Below, piece after piece: positions 18,290-27,021 of a stretch of DNA of 64,000 bases; the first letter of the stretch is position 1; each line of letters begins with the position of its first letter. Where the stretch lies: assembly GCF_008119665.1 (NCBI RefSeq), contig NZ_CP043046.1, forward strand, positions 1,736,001 through 1,800,000, given 5' to 3'. The position numbers and the translations under genes are program-made. The notes under the pieces were generated by a model. The model was not told the DNA's origin and searched no databases. It saw nothing but the letters and a program-made list of their open reading frames with translations. This stretch comes from Pigmentiphaga aceris (lineage in GTDB: Bacteria > Pseudomonadota > Gammaproteobacteria > Burkholderiales > Burkholderiaceae_B).

Positions 18290-18781
18290 TTAGGCAAGTG
18301 CCCGCCAAGCGGCGAGCTCCTGATCGGTAAGCGGCGGTCCCCATCCCCCATGAATTTCGGGTTGAAGCTGAATATATTGGCGGAGCTCGGGCGTTGTGAC
18401 GCCGTGCACCTTGCAAATTTCCAAGACGTTTTGTAGTTGCCGCGTCGTCGCTGGCAGGTCGTTGCCATACCAAGTGACCGCGCTTGTTTCCACTACATGA
18501 TCAACCAGCTTATTCAGCGGTTGAAGAACCTTTTGCGGAATAGCGTCCTGTACCTCCTGTGGCCAGTCATCTCCGAGGCCGGAAATGGGTAACGAAGCAA
18601 AACCACTTTCCCATGCAACGAAATTCGCTGGTTCGACCTGAGCCACTTTCCAGATATGTTCCACTAATGCGAACAATGCAGGATGCTCTATCTGGAACTG
18701 CCGACAGAACCGCTCTAGGCAGGTAACTGCAACGCACTGCTTGGCGACCACTGAAAGGGTATTAATCAAAGTATCTGTCAT
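18290..18781 (-). CDS. Hypothetical helical protein
   Basis: A 163-residue protein, all-helical by eye, starting MTDTLINTLSVVAKQC. The centre is rich in Pro/Asp (GLGDDWPQEVQDAIPQKV), with a helix (ATTRQLQNVLEICKV) and a final PPLTDQELAAWRALA. The start at 18781 is preferred over 18802 by composition only. Same direction as the frameshifted gene, 63 bp upstream of it, so possibly one transcript. No family recognised; the setting suggests an orphan immunity or accessory gene. Confidence 0.6.
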   Translation of the reverse strand: MTDTLINTLSVVAKQCVAVTCLERFCRQFQIEHPALFALVEHIWKVAQVEPANFVAWESGFASLPISGLGDDWPQEVQDAIPQKVLQPLNKLVDHVVETSAVTWYGNDLPATTRQLQNVLEICKVHGVTTPELRQYIQLQPEIHGGWGPPLTDQELAAWRALA

Positions 18782-19025
18782 GAAATATCGAGCTATGTGC
18801 AAGATTCAGTTTAGCTGAAGGTGGTCGCTGCTAATATTAAGTGCATATTGTCGATAGTTGAGCACTGACCGCTTTCGGCCAGAAGGGGCTGGGAATATAA
18901 ATCTGCCCCTTTCTAGTTGATGTTCAGTTACTCGGCAATCGAACCGCGCGTTCTCCACCGCGCACGGACAAAGTCTTCGAAGATATAGTTGTCCTGCAGC
19001 GGCAGACCATCTGCATGATCACAGA

Positions 19026-19607
19026 CTATTTCGAAAGATCTTTAGTCCATGAGCCGCCAGTTTCTGTAGAGCTCCAACGTGATGAGGCATTCCGTTCTAG
19101 GCTATGACGTAAGGCATCAGGACCCAGGAGAAGCAGGGTCTTGTGCTGATTCTCAGCACTGGGTTTTTGGCCTTGCGTCCAGTACGACCAGCAATTGAAG
19201 TAAGGCTTTTCTCTGTCTTCGACGATGTCCGGACGTAAGCGCACGATGTCTGCAGGCTTCGGATGGGCCTTTTCCGTGGCTTGGGTGGGAATGGCATCGT
19301 TCAGCTGGGCGAGGAACTCTTTGGGCATCAGGCGGTGTCCACTTGAGCCATCCTCCTTGAGAACCTCCAAGAGGTCACTGTACATATCGCCTAGATAATC
19401 CCGAATCCGATAGCCTTTAATGACATCGAATCGGAAGAACCCTCGGACCTTGCCTCGGGCCGTAAGCGTGAGCACGAAAGAAGGCGTGTCCCGCGTGGAG
19501 AACAGGCAATCGAAGCTCGCCGCACCTGTTCTCACCAAAAACTGCTGCATGTCGCTACCAATTGCGATCATGCTGTTGTGAAGTTGCCTCAATGAGGTCA
19601 TTTCCAT
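19026..19607 (-). CDS. DUF6037-like hypothetical protein
   Basis: A 193-residue protein. The order of segments, an N-terminal LRQLHNSM helix, a beta-rich body ([19 protein letters not shown]), then [31 protein letters not shown] and [13 protein letters not shown], resembles my recollection of DUF6037 proteins, which have no settled function. AAGGAGAG eight bases before the ATG at 19607 fixes the start; the frame runs open to 19739. Isolated by 245 bp from its downstream neighbour. Family assignment needs a profile search. Confidence 0.6.
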   Translation of the reverse strand: MEMTSLRQLHNSMIAIGSDMQQFLVRTGAASFDCLFSTRDTPSFVLTLTARGKVRGFFRFDVIKGYRIRDYLGDMYSDLLEVLKEDGSSGHRLMPKEFLAQLNDAIPTQATEKAHPKPADIVRLRPDIVEDREKPYFNCWSYWTQGQKPSAENQHKTLLLLGPDALRHSLERNASSRWSSTETGGSWTKDLSK

Positions 19608-19872
19608 CTGATGAACTCTCCTTAATCGGGGGCTTATAATAATGGAGAGAAAAGCAAAGAGGGCAGATTTATTTGCTGGGATACTGGCTGCTTCCAGTCG
19701 AAAGCGTTCGTGGCGCTTGTTCATGTAGGCCTCGGACACCTGGCATACCGGTTAATAGCGTGGGGAGTGCTGCAGTAGCACTGCGACGCGCGGCCAATAA
19801 GAAGTGAGGTGTCATACTACGTTTTCATTGCGGCCGCCTGCACGGAAAAATCAGTCGGACAGATTTTCTATT

Positions 19873-19878
19873 TATAAT
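19873..19878 (+). promoter_or_regulatory. Candidate -10 element for the 19907 gene
   Basis: Consensus TATAAT in a very AT-rich stretch 29 bp upstream of the ATG at 19907. No clear -35 at the expected distance. Confidence 0.45.
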
Positions 19879-19906
19879 TTAACAAATATTATTCGAGCAT
19901 TGACCC

Positions 19907-20518
19907 ATGCTATCCGCACAGCAGGCCAGCGCCATCGTACTCGACCTTCACAAAGGTTTTCTCAGAGACGGTCAACCAGAGCGATTTGTCATTTATTATT
20001 GCGAACTTTCTTCGAATGGTGACTACTGGGTAATTCGCTGCAACAGCGAGGACTGCATAGTACATGGCAAAACCGAATATTGTTATGTCGGTGTGAATGC
20101 GCATCTTGTCGAGGTCAAAACTGGTAGACTTGAAACGGTAGTTAGTTCTATGAGCATTGAGGAATATCTGCAAGACAAGGGTGACCTTGAGGCAGCAGCG
20201 AGCAAAAGTTATGTGCTGGAGCCGTCATTTTCGAAGGAAAGCAAAGCGGAGGTGATCAACCTACGACAGAAACTGGCGAGCTCCTACACGGACACCTTTG
20301 CTCTTCTGTTAGGCGCGGGCCGACACTGGCTCACAGGAAAACGTAGACACCTTGAGCACGCTCAGAGATTACTTGCCATCGAAGGTATCGCGTCAGAGAT
20401 TGGGCTACAGTCAAACCCAAAAGACGCCATAACTGTCGGGCCGGAGACCTGGCATATCGATGCGGTATTGAGGGCAATTCACAAAAGGCAAATTAACCTC
20501 CGCGAGTCAGATCGCTAG
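19907..20518 (+). CDS. Hypothetical protein with YrhB/Imm35-like N-terminus
   Basis: A 203-residue protein. Residues about 20-95 read as an Imm35/YrhB-like beta unit: DYWVIRCNSEDCIVHG, then GVNAHLVEVKTGRLE and a closing SIEEYLQDKG, the pattern in which a stored value and tGxI strand are followed by a helix. The C-terminal half (about 110-200) is helical with a basic WLTGKRRHLEHAQRLL segment and is unlike that family. Alone on the plus strand after a consensus -10 in AT-rich DNA. Possibly an orphan immunity protein. Confidence 0.6.
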   Translation: MLSAQQASAIVLDLHKGFLRDGQPERFVIYYCELSSNGDYWVIRCNSEDCIVHGKTEYCYVGVNAHLVEVKTGRLETVVSSMSIEEYLQDKGDLEAAASKSYVLEPSFSKESKAEVINLRQKLASSYTDTFALLLGAGRHWLTGKRRHLEHAQRLLAIEGIASEIGLQSNPKDAITVGPETWHIDAVLRAIHKRQINLRESDR

Positions 20519-20688
20519 CGACAAGAGCGGCCCATCTTTCCGGCTTTTATGCATGGGTAAATGGTAGTTCTCGGCCGTAATGATAACTACTTGAACTCGT
20601 CCTTTTCTCAGTAGGTTAAAACGCCTAGTGAAGAGGACAGCTCCGACTGCTACATTCATCGGACCCTCACCATCTCCGGCTGAACCTG

Positions 20689-22002
20689 ATGAAACCGCTT
20701 CGCTCGTCGTTCCCCTTGTCCGCTTTGTCGCTGGCGCTTGCTTGCGCTGCCCTGACCGCCGGCACCGCTCACGCCCAGAACCTTGACGCCGCAGCGGAGG
20801 TTAAGCGAGTGCTGGCCAGCCCGGTCTTCAAAAGCGCCGCGGCAACGATCGACAAAGAGCACGAACGTATCGTCGAGGAAGGCATCAAGCTGACCGAAAT
20901 CCCCGCGCCGCCGTTCGGTGAAAAAGCCCGTGCGGAAGAATTCGCCAAGATGCTCCAGGCCGCTGGCCTGAGCGATGTGCAGATCGACCCGGAGGGCAAT
21001 GTGCTGGGCCTGCGCAAGGGCACCCGCAGTGACGGCAAGGTGGTGGTCGTGTCGGCTCACCTGGACACCGTGTTTCCGGCTGGCACCGACGTGAAGGTCA
21101 AGCGCCAGGGTACCAAGCTGTATGCGCCTGGCATTGGCGATGACACCTTGAGCTTGGCGGTGCTGCTGGGCTTCGTGCGTGCGATGAAAGAAGCGGGCGT
21201 CAACACTCGAGACGACATTCTGTTCGTGGGCACTGTGGGCGAGGAAGGTCCGGGCGACTTGCGCGGCGTGCGTTATCTGTTCACCAAGGGCGCGTACAAG
21301 GACAAGATCAAGTCCTTCTTCTCGGTGGAGTCGGGCGACGTCAACCGGGTGACCAATGGCGGCGTGGGTTCCAAGCGCTACCGAATCACCTTCAGTGGCC
21401 CTGGCGGCCATAGCTACGGTGCTTTCGGCAGCGTCAATCCGATGTTTGCCCAGGCCCAGGCGGCGGCGGAATTTTCGCGCATCTTGGTGCCTGCCAAGCC
21501 CAAGACGACCTACAGCATCGGTTTGATCGGCGGCGGTACGTCCGTCAATTCGATTCCGGTAAGCAGCTGGATGGAAGTCGACATGCGCTCGGAATCGGTG
21601 GACGAACTCAAGCGTCTCGAAGACCGCATGCTGAAGATCATGCAGGAAGCGGCCGAAGGTGAGAACTTCGCCCGTTCCACGACTAACGCCAAGATTACGG
21701 TAGAGACCAAGCTCATCGGCGATCGTCCTGCGGGCAACACCGACATGAAGGCCGAGATCGTGCAGATTGCCACGGCGGCTATCGAGGCTGGCGGGTACAA
21801 GCCGGACTACAACTGGAGTTCCACGGACTCCAACATGCCGATGAATCTGGGCATTCCGGCCCTGACTATCGGTCGTGGCGATGTGGGCAAGAGCGGTCGC
21901 AGCCATTCGCTGGACGAGTGGACGGACGTTGAGAAGGGTCCGATGGTCAAGGCCATGACCACGTCGCTGAGTATCGTGCTTACCGCCACCGGCATGGAAT
22001 AA
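20689..22002 (+). CDS. Secreted M20-family metallopeptidase
   Basis: A 437-residue zinc peptidase. The N-terminal signal peptide ends near AHAQ, so it is periplasmic. Metal and catalytic motifs in order: SAHLDTVFP (His, Asp), IGDDTLSLAVLLG (bridging Asp), TVGEEGPGD (Glu-Glu), VESGD, and a late SHSLDEW histidine. The dimerisation insert lies in the middle (GGHSYGAFG). Best described as a tripeptidase/carboxypeptidase-like M20 enzyme; substrate unknown. First gene of a four-gene transcript with the next three genes (13-bp gap, then two 4-nt overlaps). Confidence 0.9.
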   Translation: MKPLRSSFPLSALSLALACAALTAGTAHAQNLDAAAEVKRVLASPVFKSAAATIDKEHERIVEEGIKLTEIPAPPFGEKARAEEFAKMLQAAGLSDVQIDPEGNVLGLRKGTRSDGKVVVVSAHLDTVFPAGTDVKVKRQGTKLYAPGIGDDTLSLAVLLGFVRAMKEAGVNTRDDILFVGTVGEEGPGDLRGVRYLFTKGAYKDKIKSFFSVESGDVNRVTNGGVGSKRYRITFSGPGGHSYGAFGSVNPMFAQAQAAAEFSRILVPAKPKTTYSIGLIGGGTSVNSIPVSSWMEVDMRSESVDELKRLEDRMLKIMQEAAEGENFARSTTNAKITVETKLIGDRPAGNTDMKAEIVQIATAAIEAGGYKPDYNWSSTDSNMPMNLGIPALTIGRGDVGKSGRSHSLDEWTDVEKGPMVKAMTTSLSIVLTATGME

Positions 22003-22015
22003 GGAAGGCAGCAGT

Positions 22016-22441
22016 ATGCAGCGGCGCCAATTGCTTCTCGGCACTGCCGCCGCCCTGATGCCGTTGGCATTGCGGGCGGAGGCGGTGCCGCGCATCCGGA
22101 TGTTCGAGCTTTATCAGCCAGACCTGAGCTTTTCTGATCTTGCCAAAAAGCTTGCGGGCAAGCCCGTCACGATTCAGGGCTTCATGGCTCCGCATCTGAA
22201 GGTGGAGTCTGATTTCTTTGTGCTGTCGAACTCGCCGGTGGAAACCTGCCCGTTCTGTGAATCTGAAGACCAGTGGATCGACACCATCATTTTCGTGCGC
22301 ATGAGAAAACGACAGGAAGCGGTCAACCCAGGCGCGTTGATTCAGGTCGTCGGGGTGCTGGAAATCGGTCCGCAAACCGATAGCACAACCGGCTTTGTCA
22401 GCCGTGTGCGGCTGGCCGACGCTACTTTCCAGCGCCTGTGA
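22016..22441 (+). CDS. Periplasmic protein of ABC/FtsX operon (DUF3299-like)
   Basis: A 141-residue exported protein. An N-terminal RRQLLLG followed by a hydrophobic stretch resembles a Tat-type signal, with cleavage after LRAEA. The mature body has GKPVTIQGFMAPH, then a Cys pair in VETCPFCESE and a closing IIFVRM strand, reminiscent of DUF3299 OB-like proteins. The CPFC pair could bind metal or be redox active. Its end overlaps the ATPase gene (GTGA), so they are made together. Role probably as the periplasmic partner of that transporter. Confidence 0.75.
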   Translation: MQRRQLLLGTAAALMPLALRAEAVPRIRMFELYQPDLSFSDLAKKLAGKPVTIQGFMAPHLKVESDFFVLSNSPVETCPFCESEDQWIDTIIFVRMRKRQEAVNPGALIQVVGVLEIGPQTDSTTGFVSRVRLADATFQRL

Positions 22442-23130
22442 AACCGACACTGGAGGCGGTGGCGGTCAGCACCACGTTTGCCGATGCTGGCGGTGGCCGG
22501 ATCGCTGCATTGGACAAGGTCGACGCGCGTTTCCTGCCGGGCCAGCTCAGCGTCATCGTTGGTCCGTCGGGGTCCGGGAAAAGCACCTTGCTGCATGCAC
22601 TGGCGGGCATCGTGGTGCCTGAAGAAGGCCGCATCGTGTCCGATGCGGTAGACCTGAGCACCCTGGACGAAGCCAGGCGCGATGCCTGGCGATTGACCCA
22701 CTGCGGCATGGTGTTCCAGGACTTCCGTTTGATCGATGAACTGGATGCGCTTGCCAACACTTTGTTGCCTGCCCAGTTCAAGCATGTACGCGTGCCAACG
22801 GCGCTTCGTCAGCGAGCGCAGTCACTGCTGACCGAGTTCGGTTTGCCGGCACGCTCGGGGCCGGTCGCACGGCTGTCGCGCGGTGAACAACAGCGGGTCG
22901 CATTGGCGCGTGCCATGTTGCTTGACCCACCGGTGCTACTGGCGGACGAGGCTACAGCCAGTCTGGACGCTGAAAACGGTCAGCGCATTGCCGATGCGCT
23001 GCTTGCGGTGGCGCGCACCGGCAAAACCGTGATTGCAGTTACCCACGACGACAAGCTGTCGGCACTGGCCGACCAGCGCATCATGCTGAAGGCGGGCAGG
23101 GTGGTCACTGCTGAGCAGACGCAAGCATGA
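22438..23130 (+). CDS. ABC transporter ATP-binding protein (LolD/MacB-type)
   Basis: A 230-residue nucleotide-binding subunit. Walker A GPSGSGKST (about 42-50), Q-loop VFQDFRLI, signature LSRGEQQRVALA, Walker B PVLLADEATASLD, switch His in VTHDD. The subfamily (FtsE/LolD/MacB) pairs with FtsX-type permeases, which is what follows here with a 4-nt overlap. Starts at GTG 22438, overlapping the upstream stop. Such systems extract or signal across the membrane rather than import. Confidence 0.93.
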   Translation: MKPTLEAVAVSTTFADAGGGRIAALDKVDARFLPGQLSVIVGPSGSGKSTLLHALAGIVVPEEGRIVSDAVDLSTLDEARRDAWRLTHCGMVFQDFRLIDELDALANTLLPAQFKHVRVPTALRQRAQSLLTEFGLPARSGPVARLSRGEQQRVALARAMLLDPPVLLADEATASLDAENGQRIADALLAVARTGKTVIAVTHDDKLSALADQRIMLKAGRVVTAEQTQA

Positions 23131-24350
23131 ACCCCTGGCCATTGATTCGAGCGGCCCTGGCGCGCTACCGCTGGAGCGCACTGGCGTTCATCCTGCTGGT
23201 AGCAGCGGGCGTGGCGCTTTCTGTCGCGTTGGTGTCGCAAGAGCGGGCATTGCGCAGCGGCAGCGCCCGCGCGGCAGATCGATTTGATCTGATCGTCGCA
23301 GCACCAGGCAGCCGCACCGACAGCCTGCTTTCCACCGTCTTCCTGCGGCCCGGCAGCAGTCAACTGCTTAGCCCGGCCTTCAGCGCTGCCTTGCTCAACG
23401 ACACTCGCGGCAGCTTCGTGTCGCCGCTGGCGTTTGGCGATAGCTATCGTGGGCTACCGGTGGTTGGGGTGACCGCCGCGCTGGTGGATCATTTGTCGGG
23501 TGGTCTTGCCGAAGGACGCAGCTTTACCAGTCGAACCGAAGCCGTTGTCGGGTCAGCGTCACAGTTGAAGGTAGGGGAACACTTCCACCCCGCGCATGGC
23601 GTGCATCACAACGGCGAAGCACATGGTGGCGACGACGATCTGGATGCGCATGAAGTGGAAATCACCGTCGTCGGCCGCATGAAGCCAACTGGCTCGCCGT
23701 GGGATCGTGCAGTGATGGTGCCTGTCGAGTTGGTGTGGCAGACACACGGCTTGCCATCAGGTCACGCACCGACATCCACGCAGCTCGGGCCACCGTTTGA
23801 TGCAGCCTTCACGCCCGGTATTCCGGCCGCAGTGGTGCGCACCGCGAACCTGGCTGAGGCTTACAAACTGCGGCGAGCCTACACGGGACGAGAGTCGATG
23901 GCCTTCTTCCCTGCGGAGGCATTGATTCAGCTGTATTCGGTGCTGGGTGATATTCGACAACTGATGAGCCTGCTGGCGGTCGTCACGCAGGCGCTGGTGC
24001 TGTCGTCGATCATTGCCAGCGTGTTCATCCTGTTTCGCCTGTTGACCCCGCAATTTGTGACCCTGCGCGCCTTGGGGGCACCGCGGCGTTTTGTGTTTGC
24101 GGTGGCTTGGGGATTCACTGCATCACTGATGATCGCGGGGATCGTGGCAGGACTCGTGGGCGGTTTCGGATTGTCGTTCGGCATCAGCTGGTGGCTTGCG
24201 ACAGCGACCGGAATAAGCCTGCAGCCGCAGCTCGGCTGGACCGAGGTGTTGATGGCCGCAGTGCTGCTTGTCGTCGGTTTGGTATTGGCGGTTTTGCCGG
24301 CGTGGCGCTTGCAGCGCTTGTCACTCGCCGGGGCCTTGAAGGATTACTGA
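23127..24350 (+). CDS. FtsX-like ABC permease with His-rich periplasmic loop
   Basis: A 407-residue permease with an N-terminal transmembrane helix (about 15-37), a large periplasmic domain (about 40-270), then three C-terminal helices, the MacB/LolC layout. Within the periplasmic domain, around residues 150-175, lies a His/Asp-rich run (HFHPAHGVHHNGEAHGGDDD) typical of zinc- or copper-handling proteins. Together with the CPFC protein and ATPase upstream it suggests a metal-linked mechanotransmission or export system. This is inference; no metal-responsive regulator is visible nearby. Confidence 0.88.
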   Translation: MNPWPLIRAALARYRWSALAFILLVAAGVALSVALVSQERALRSGSARAADRFDLIVAAPGSRTDSLLSTVFLRPGSSQLLSPAFSAALLNDTRGSFVSPLAFGDSYRGLPVVGVTAALVDHLSGGLAEGRSFTSRTEAVVGSASQLKVGEHFHPAHGVHHNGEAHGGDDDLDAHEVEITVVGRMKPTGSPWDRAVMVPVELVWQTHGLPSGHAPTSTQLGPPFDAAFTPGIPAAVVRTANLAEAYKLRRAYTGRESMAFFPAEALIQLYSVLGDIRQLMSLLAVVTQALVLSSIIASVFILFRLLTPQFVTLRALGAPRRFVFAVAWGFTASLMIAGIVAGLVGGFGLSFGISWWLATATGISLQPQLGWTEVLMAAVLLVVGLVLAVLPAWRLQRLSLAGALKDY

Positions 24351-24496
24351 CTGGATCGCCTCAGACACCAGTCGCTGACGCGTAGCTACGTCTGCGTTCA
24401 GCAATTGCTGCAGTTGGGCGTGGCATGGGCTTGATCTTGCAAATGCCACCCTTGCAGCAGCGCTTTATCAGGTAGCCGAGCAGGCCGTTCACCTGC

Positions 24497-24919
24497 TTAG
24501 ATCTTATGCGTAGACAACAAAATACTGGTCTCCGTATTTGTTATCCCCGGCACGTTCCGAATCGCATTCAACACCCGATCAAATGATTCCAAGGTGTCGG
24601 TCCTTAATTCAGCAATCAAATCCCAGCGCCCATTCGTCGTATGCAGCGCAACCACATTCGGGTTGCCGCGCAACACGCGCCGAACCTCTTCCCCATGATT
24701 GCCTGACACCTCGATCGACGTCAGCGCGCGAATTCTGTGCCCGTCTGCTTCGGGCCTAAGCCGCAGGGTGTATCCCACAATCGTGCCATCGGCTTCCAGC
24801 TTCGCCATGCGGTTCTGCACGGTTGCACGTGCCACGCGCAGCTTTTTCGCCAACGTGACCACAGGCGTTCTGGCGTAGGCGCGCAGCAGGGATATCAACT
24901 CGCGGTCGGTGTCGTCCAT
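24497..24919 (-). CDS. Lrp/AsnC-family regulator
   Basis: A 140-residue protein with an N-terminal winged HTH (DRELISLLRAYARTPVVTLAKKL, then RATVQNRMAKLEADGTIVGY) and a C-terminal RAM/ACT-like effector domain (TSIEVSGNHGEEVRRVL ... GRWDLIAELRT). Members bind amino acids. Divergent from the ornithine cyclodeaminase gene with an inverted repeat between them, so it most likely controls that gene in response to ornithine, arginine, proline or a related amino acid. Confidence 0.92.
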   Translation of the reverse strand: MDDTDRELISLLRAYARTPVVTLAKKLRVARATVQNRMAKLEADGTIVGYTLRLRPEADGHRIRALTSIEVSGNHGEEVRRVLRGNPNVVALHTTNGRWDLIAELRTDTLESFDRVLNAIRNVPGITNTETSILLSTHKI

Positions 24920-24969
24920 GGCGCAAAGTGGAAGTTTGGGTTAGCAAAGTGTAGGTAAGCCGGAATAAT

Positions 24970-24998
24970 CTGCCAAGTTGTGCCATTCAAATTGGCAG
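24970..24998. promoter_or_regulatory. Inverted repeat between lrp-like and ocd genes
   Basis: CTGCCAA at 24970-24976 and TTGGCAG at 24992-24998, perfect 7-bp arms with a 15-bp spacer. Likely operator for the adjacent Lrp/AsnC regulator. Confidence 0.55.
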
Positions 24999-25056
24999 CG
25001 CCTGCATCAACAATCTTCTAGTCGCAGCATCCAACAACAAGACGACAGGAGACAGC

Positions 25057-26106
25057 ATGACCCGCTTCATTGACGTTCCAACCATGTCCCGACTGGTGCA
25101 AGACATAGGCGTACCGCAGTTCATCGGAGAACTTGCCGACGTGATCCAGGCAGACTTTCTTCGATGGCCTGATTTTGATAAGTCGGCGCGTGCTGCCAGC
25201 CATTCGAACATTGGCGTGATCGAACTGATGCCCGTGTCTGACGCGCAGCGTTACGCGTTCAAATACGTCAACGGGCATCCTGGCAATACGCAGCATGGCC
25301 TGTATACGGTTATGGCTTTCGGGGTACTGGCGGATGTGGCCACGGGGTATCCGGTGCTGTTGTCGGAACTCACGATTGCCACCGCGCTGCGAACGTGTGC
25401 CACGTCGTTGATGGCAGCGCGTGCACTGGCGCGGCCGGGTGCGCGGCGCATGGCTTTGATCGGCAATGGTGCGCAGAGCGACTTCCAGGCCTTGGCGTTT
25501 CATTGTCATTTAGGCATTGAGCAGATCGTGGTCTACGACATCGATCCGCAGGCAACCGACAAGCTGGTACGCAATCTGTCTGCGTATCCCTCGCTGGAAA
25601 TCATCCGTGCGGGGTCGACAGAAGCGGCGGTGCGTGGGGCGGACATCGTGACGACAGTCACGGCCGACAAGACTCGTGCAACGATTCTGACGCCGGATTT
25701 GATCGAACCAGGCATGCATTTGAACGCGGTAGGTGGCGACTGTCCGGGCAAGACCGAGCTGCATGCCGATGTGTTGCGCATGGCGCGGGTGTTTGTTGAA
25801 TATGCGCCGCAGACGCGCATCGAGGGCGATATCCAGCAGTTGCCTGAAGACTTCCCGGTGACCGAGTTATGGCGGGTGCTTGCGGGCCTGGAGGCCGGTC
25901 GCCAGCATGCGCAGCAGGTGACGGTGTTTGACTCGGTGGGCTTTGCGCTGGAAGACTTTTCCACCTTGCGTTACGTGCACGCGCAGGCGGAACAGCGTGG
26001 GCTTGGTCAGCAGGTGGCCTTGGTGCCAGGCGCAGATGATCCGAAGGATTTGTTTCGGCATACCCATGCGGGTAGCTCGCGTGCCGTCATGCGCCGCGTG
26101 GCCTGA
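25057..26106 (+). CDS. Ornithine cyclodeaminase
   Basis: A 349-residue enzyme of the ornithine cyclodeaminase/mu-crystallin family, which turns L-ornithine into L-proline and ammonia using tightly bound NAD. The dinucleotide site is MALIGNGAQSDFQALAFH, then VYDIDPQ ends the second strand. Family residues in GVIELMPVSD, ELTIATALRT and VGGDCPGKTELH are present; the last carries the catalytic Asp. The length fits true ornithine cyclodeaminases rather than alanine dehydrogenase homologues. The ATG follows a GACAGGAGACAGC leader with a good ribosome-binding site. Regulated presumably by the divergent Lrp-type protein. Confidence 0.9.
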   Translation: MTRFIDVPTMSRLVQDIGVPQFIGELADVIQADFLRWPDFDKSARAASHSNIGVIELMPVSDAQRYAFKYVNGHPGNTQHGLYTVMAFGVLADVATGYPVLLSELTIATALRTCATSLMAARALARPGARRMALIGNGAQSDFQALAFHCHLGIEQIVVYDIDPQATDKLVRNLSAYPSLEIIRAGSTEAAVRGADIVTTVTADKTRATILTPDLIEPGMHLNAVGGDCPGKTELHADVLRMARVFVEYAPQTRIEGDIQQLPEDFPVTELWRVLAGLEAGRQHAQQVTVFDSVGFALEDFSTLRYVHAQAEQRGLGQQVALVPGADDPKDLFRHTHAGSSRAVMRRVA

Positions 26107-26160
26107 CAAAAGGCAGGACGGGTCACGAGCAGCCGCGCATCACACAAGCAAGCGCCTGTT

Positions 26161-26793
26161 TCACTTGATGACCAGACTCTTCCTGATGCGCTCGATCTGG
26201 GCCTGAGCTTGTTTGTTCCCTTCGTCATACGAGAAGGTGATCAGCGCCCGCTCGGCACCCAGCACGATGTGATTCTGCGTCACATTGACCGTCTGCTTAG
26301 GGTTGGATGCATCGGAAGCATTGGTGCGCTGGTAGCGAATCACGATCGCCTGTTGGCCGGCCAGGGTTTCCGAAGCGAAGCTGGGTTGGCCAACTTGTTT
26401 GATGCCCATCTTGCCCAGATCGGCCCACATCTCTGCTTCTTTGGACTTCCAGTTCAGGGCGGTTGCCTGGACATCGCGCTGGGCATTGGCGCGTGCCTGT
26501 TCCTGTGTAACCGGGCGGGGAAGTTTCAGAAAGGTGACCCGCACCACAGCCGCTGAGTCGGTCTGGTGTGAGGTGGCAGACAGGGCGTTCACCGATATCA
26601 CCGGCACGCCTGCTTTCTTGGCCAGGTCTGCTACCCGTGGGCGATGATCTCCATCGACGATGGTCCAATCATTGGGCAATTCCACCAGTACCTGATTGTT
26701 CACCTCGAACATGGTGTAGGCCGTGTTTTGTGCGCTTGCGGGGGCGAGCGGCAACATGGCCAGCAGGCTGGTGAACGCGATGCGTTTGAACAT
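26161..26793 (-). CDS. Secreted hypothetical protein
   Basis: About 210 residues with a clear signal peptide (MFKRIAFTSLLAMLPLAPASAQ). The mature body is mixed alpha/beta: VLVELPNDWTIVDGD near the start, a FLKLPRPVTQEQARANAQ helix and RALITFSYDEG near the end, a pattern common in periplasmic stress-type proteins. Starts at 26793 or 26820 are possible; neither has a strong ribosome-binding site. Convergent with the ocd gene. No family name assigned. Confidence 0.7.
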   Translation of the reverse strand: MFKRIAFTSLLAMLPLAPASAQNTAYTMFEVNNQVLVELPNDWTIVDGDHRPRVADLAKKAGVPVISVNALSATSHQTDSAAVVRVTFLKLPRPVTQEQARANAQRDVQATALNWKSKEAEMWADLGKMGIKQVGQPSFASETLAGQQAIVIRYQRTNASDASNPKQTVNVTQNHIVLGAERALITFSYDEGNKQAQAQIERIRKSLVIK

Positions 26794-27021
26794 GTAGGGC
26801 GCGCGAATGTGGTTTGGCATGGCTTCATTCTCGTTGCTGATCGACGGCATGTGGAGCAACGTTTGCTCCTGTTACCGCAGTCGGATTGCTTGAAACACAT
26901 GCCGTACGGCCTGTATCCGTGCACCCCTTTGATGTCCAATCCCAAGACATTTTCATGTGGTGCAGCGGCATACGGGCAGATGTTCTAAAGCCTTTGCCGC
27001 TGCACACACGACCTACGCTCA

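Noticed and set aside
20656..22095. 479-codon minus-strand open frame
   Set aside because: Shadow of the M20 peptidase gene, whose motifs are clear.
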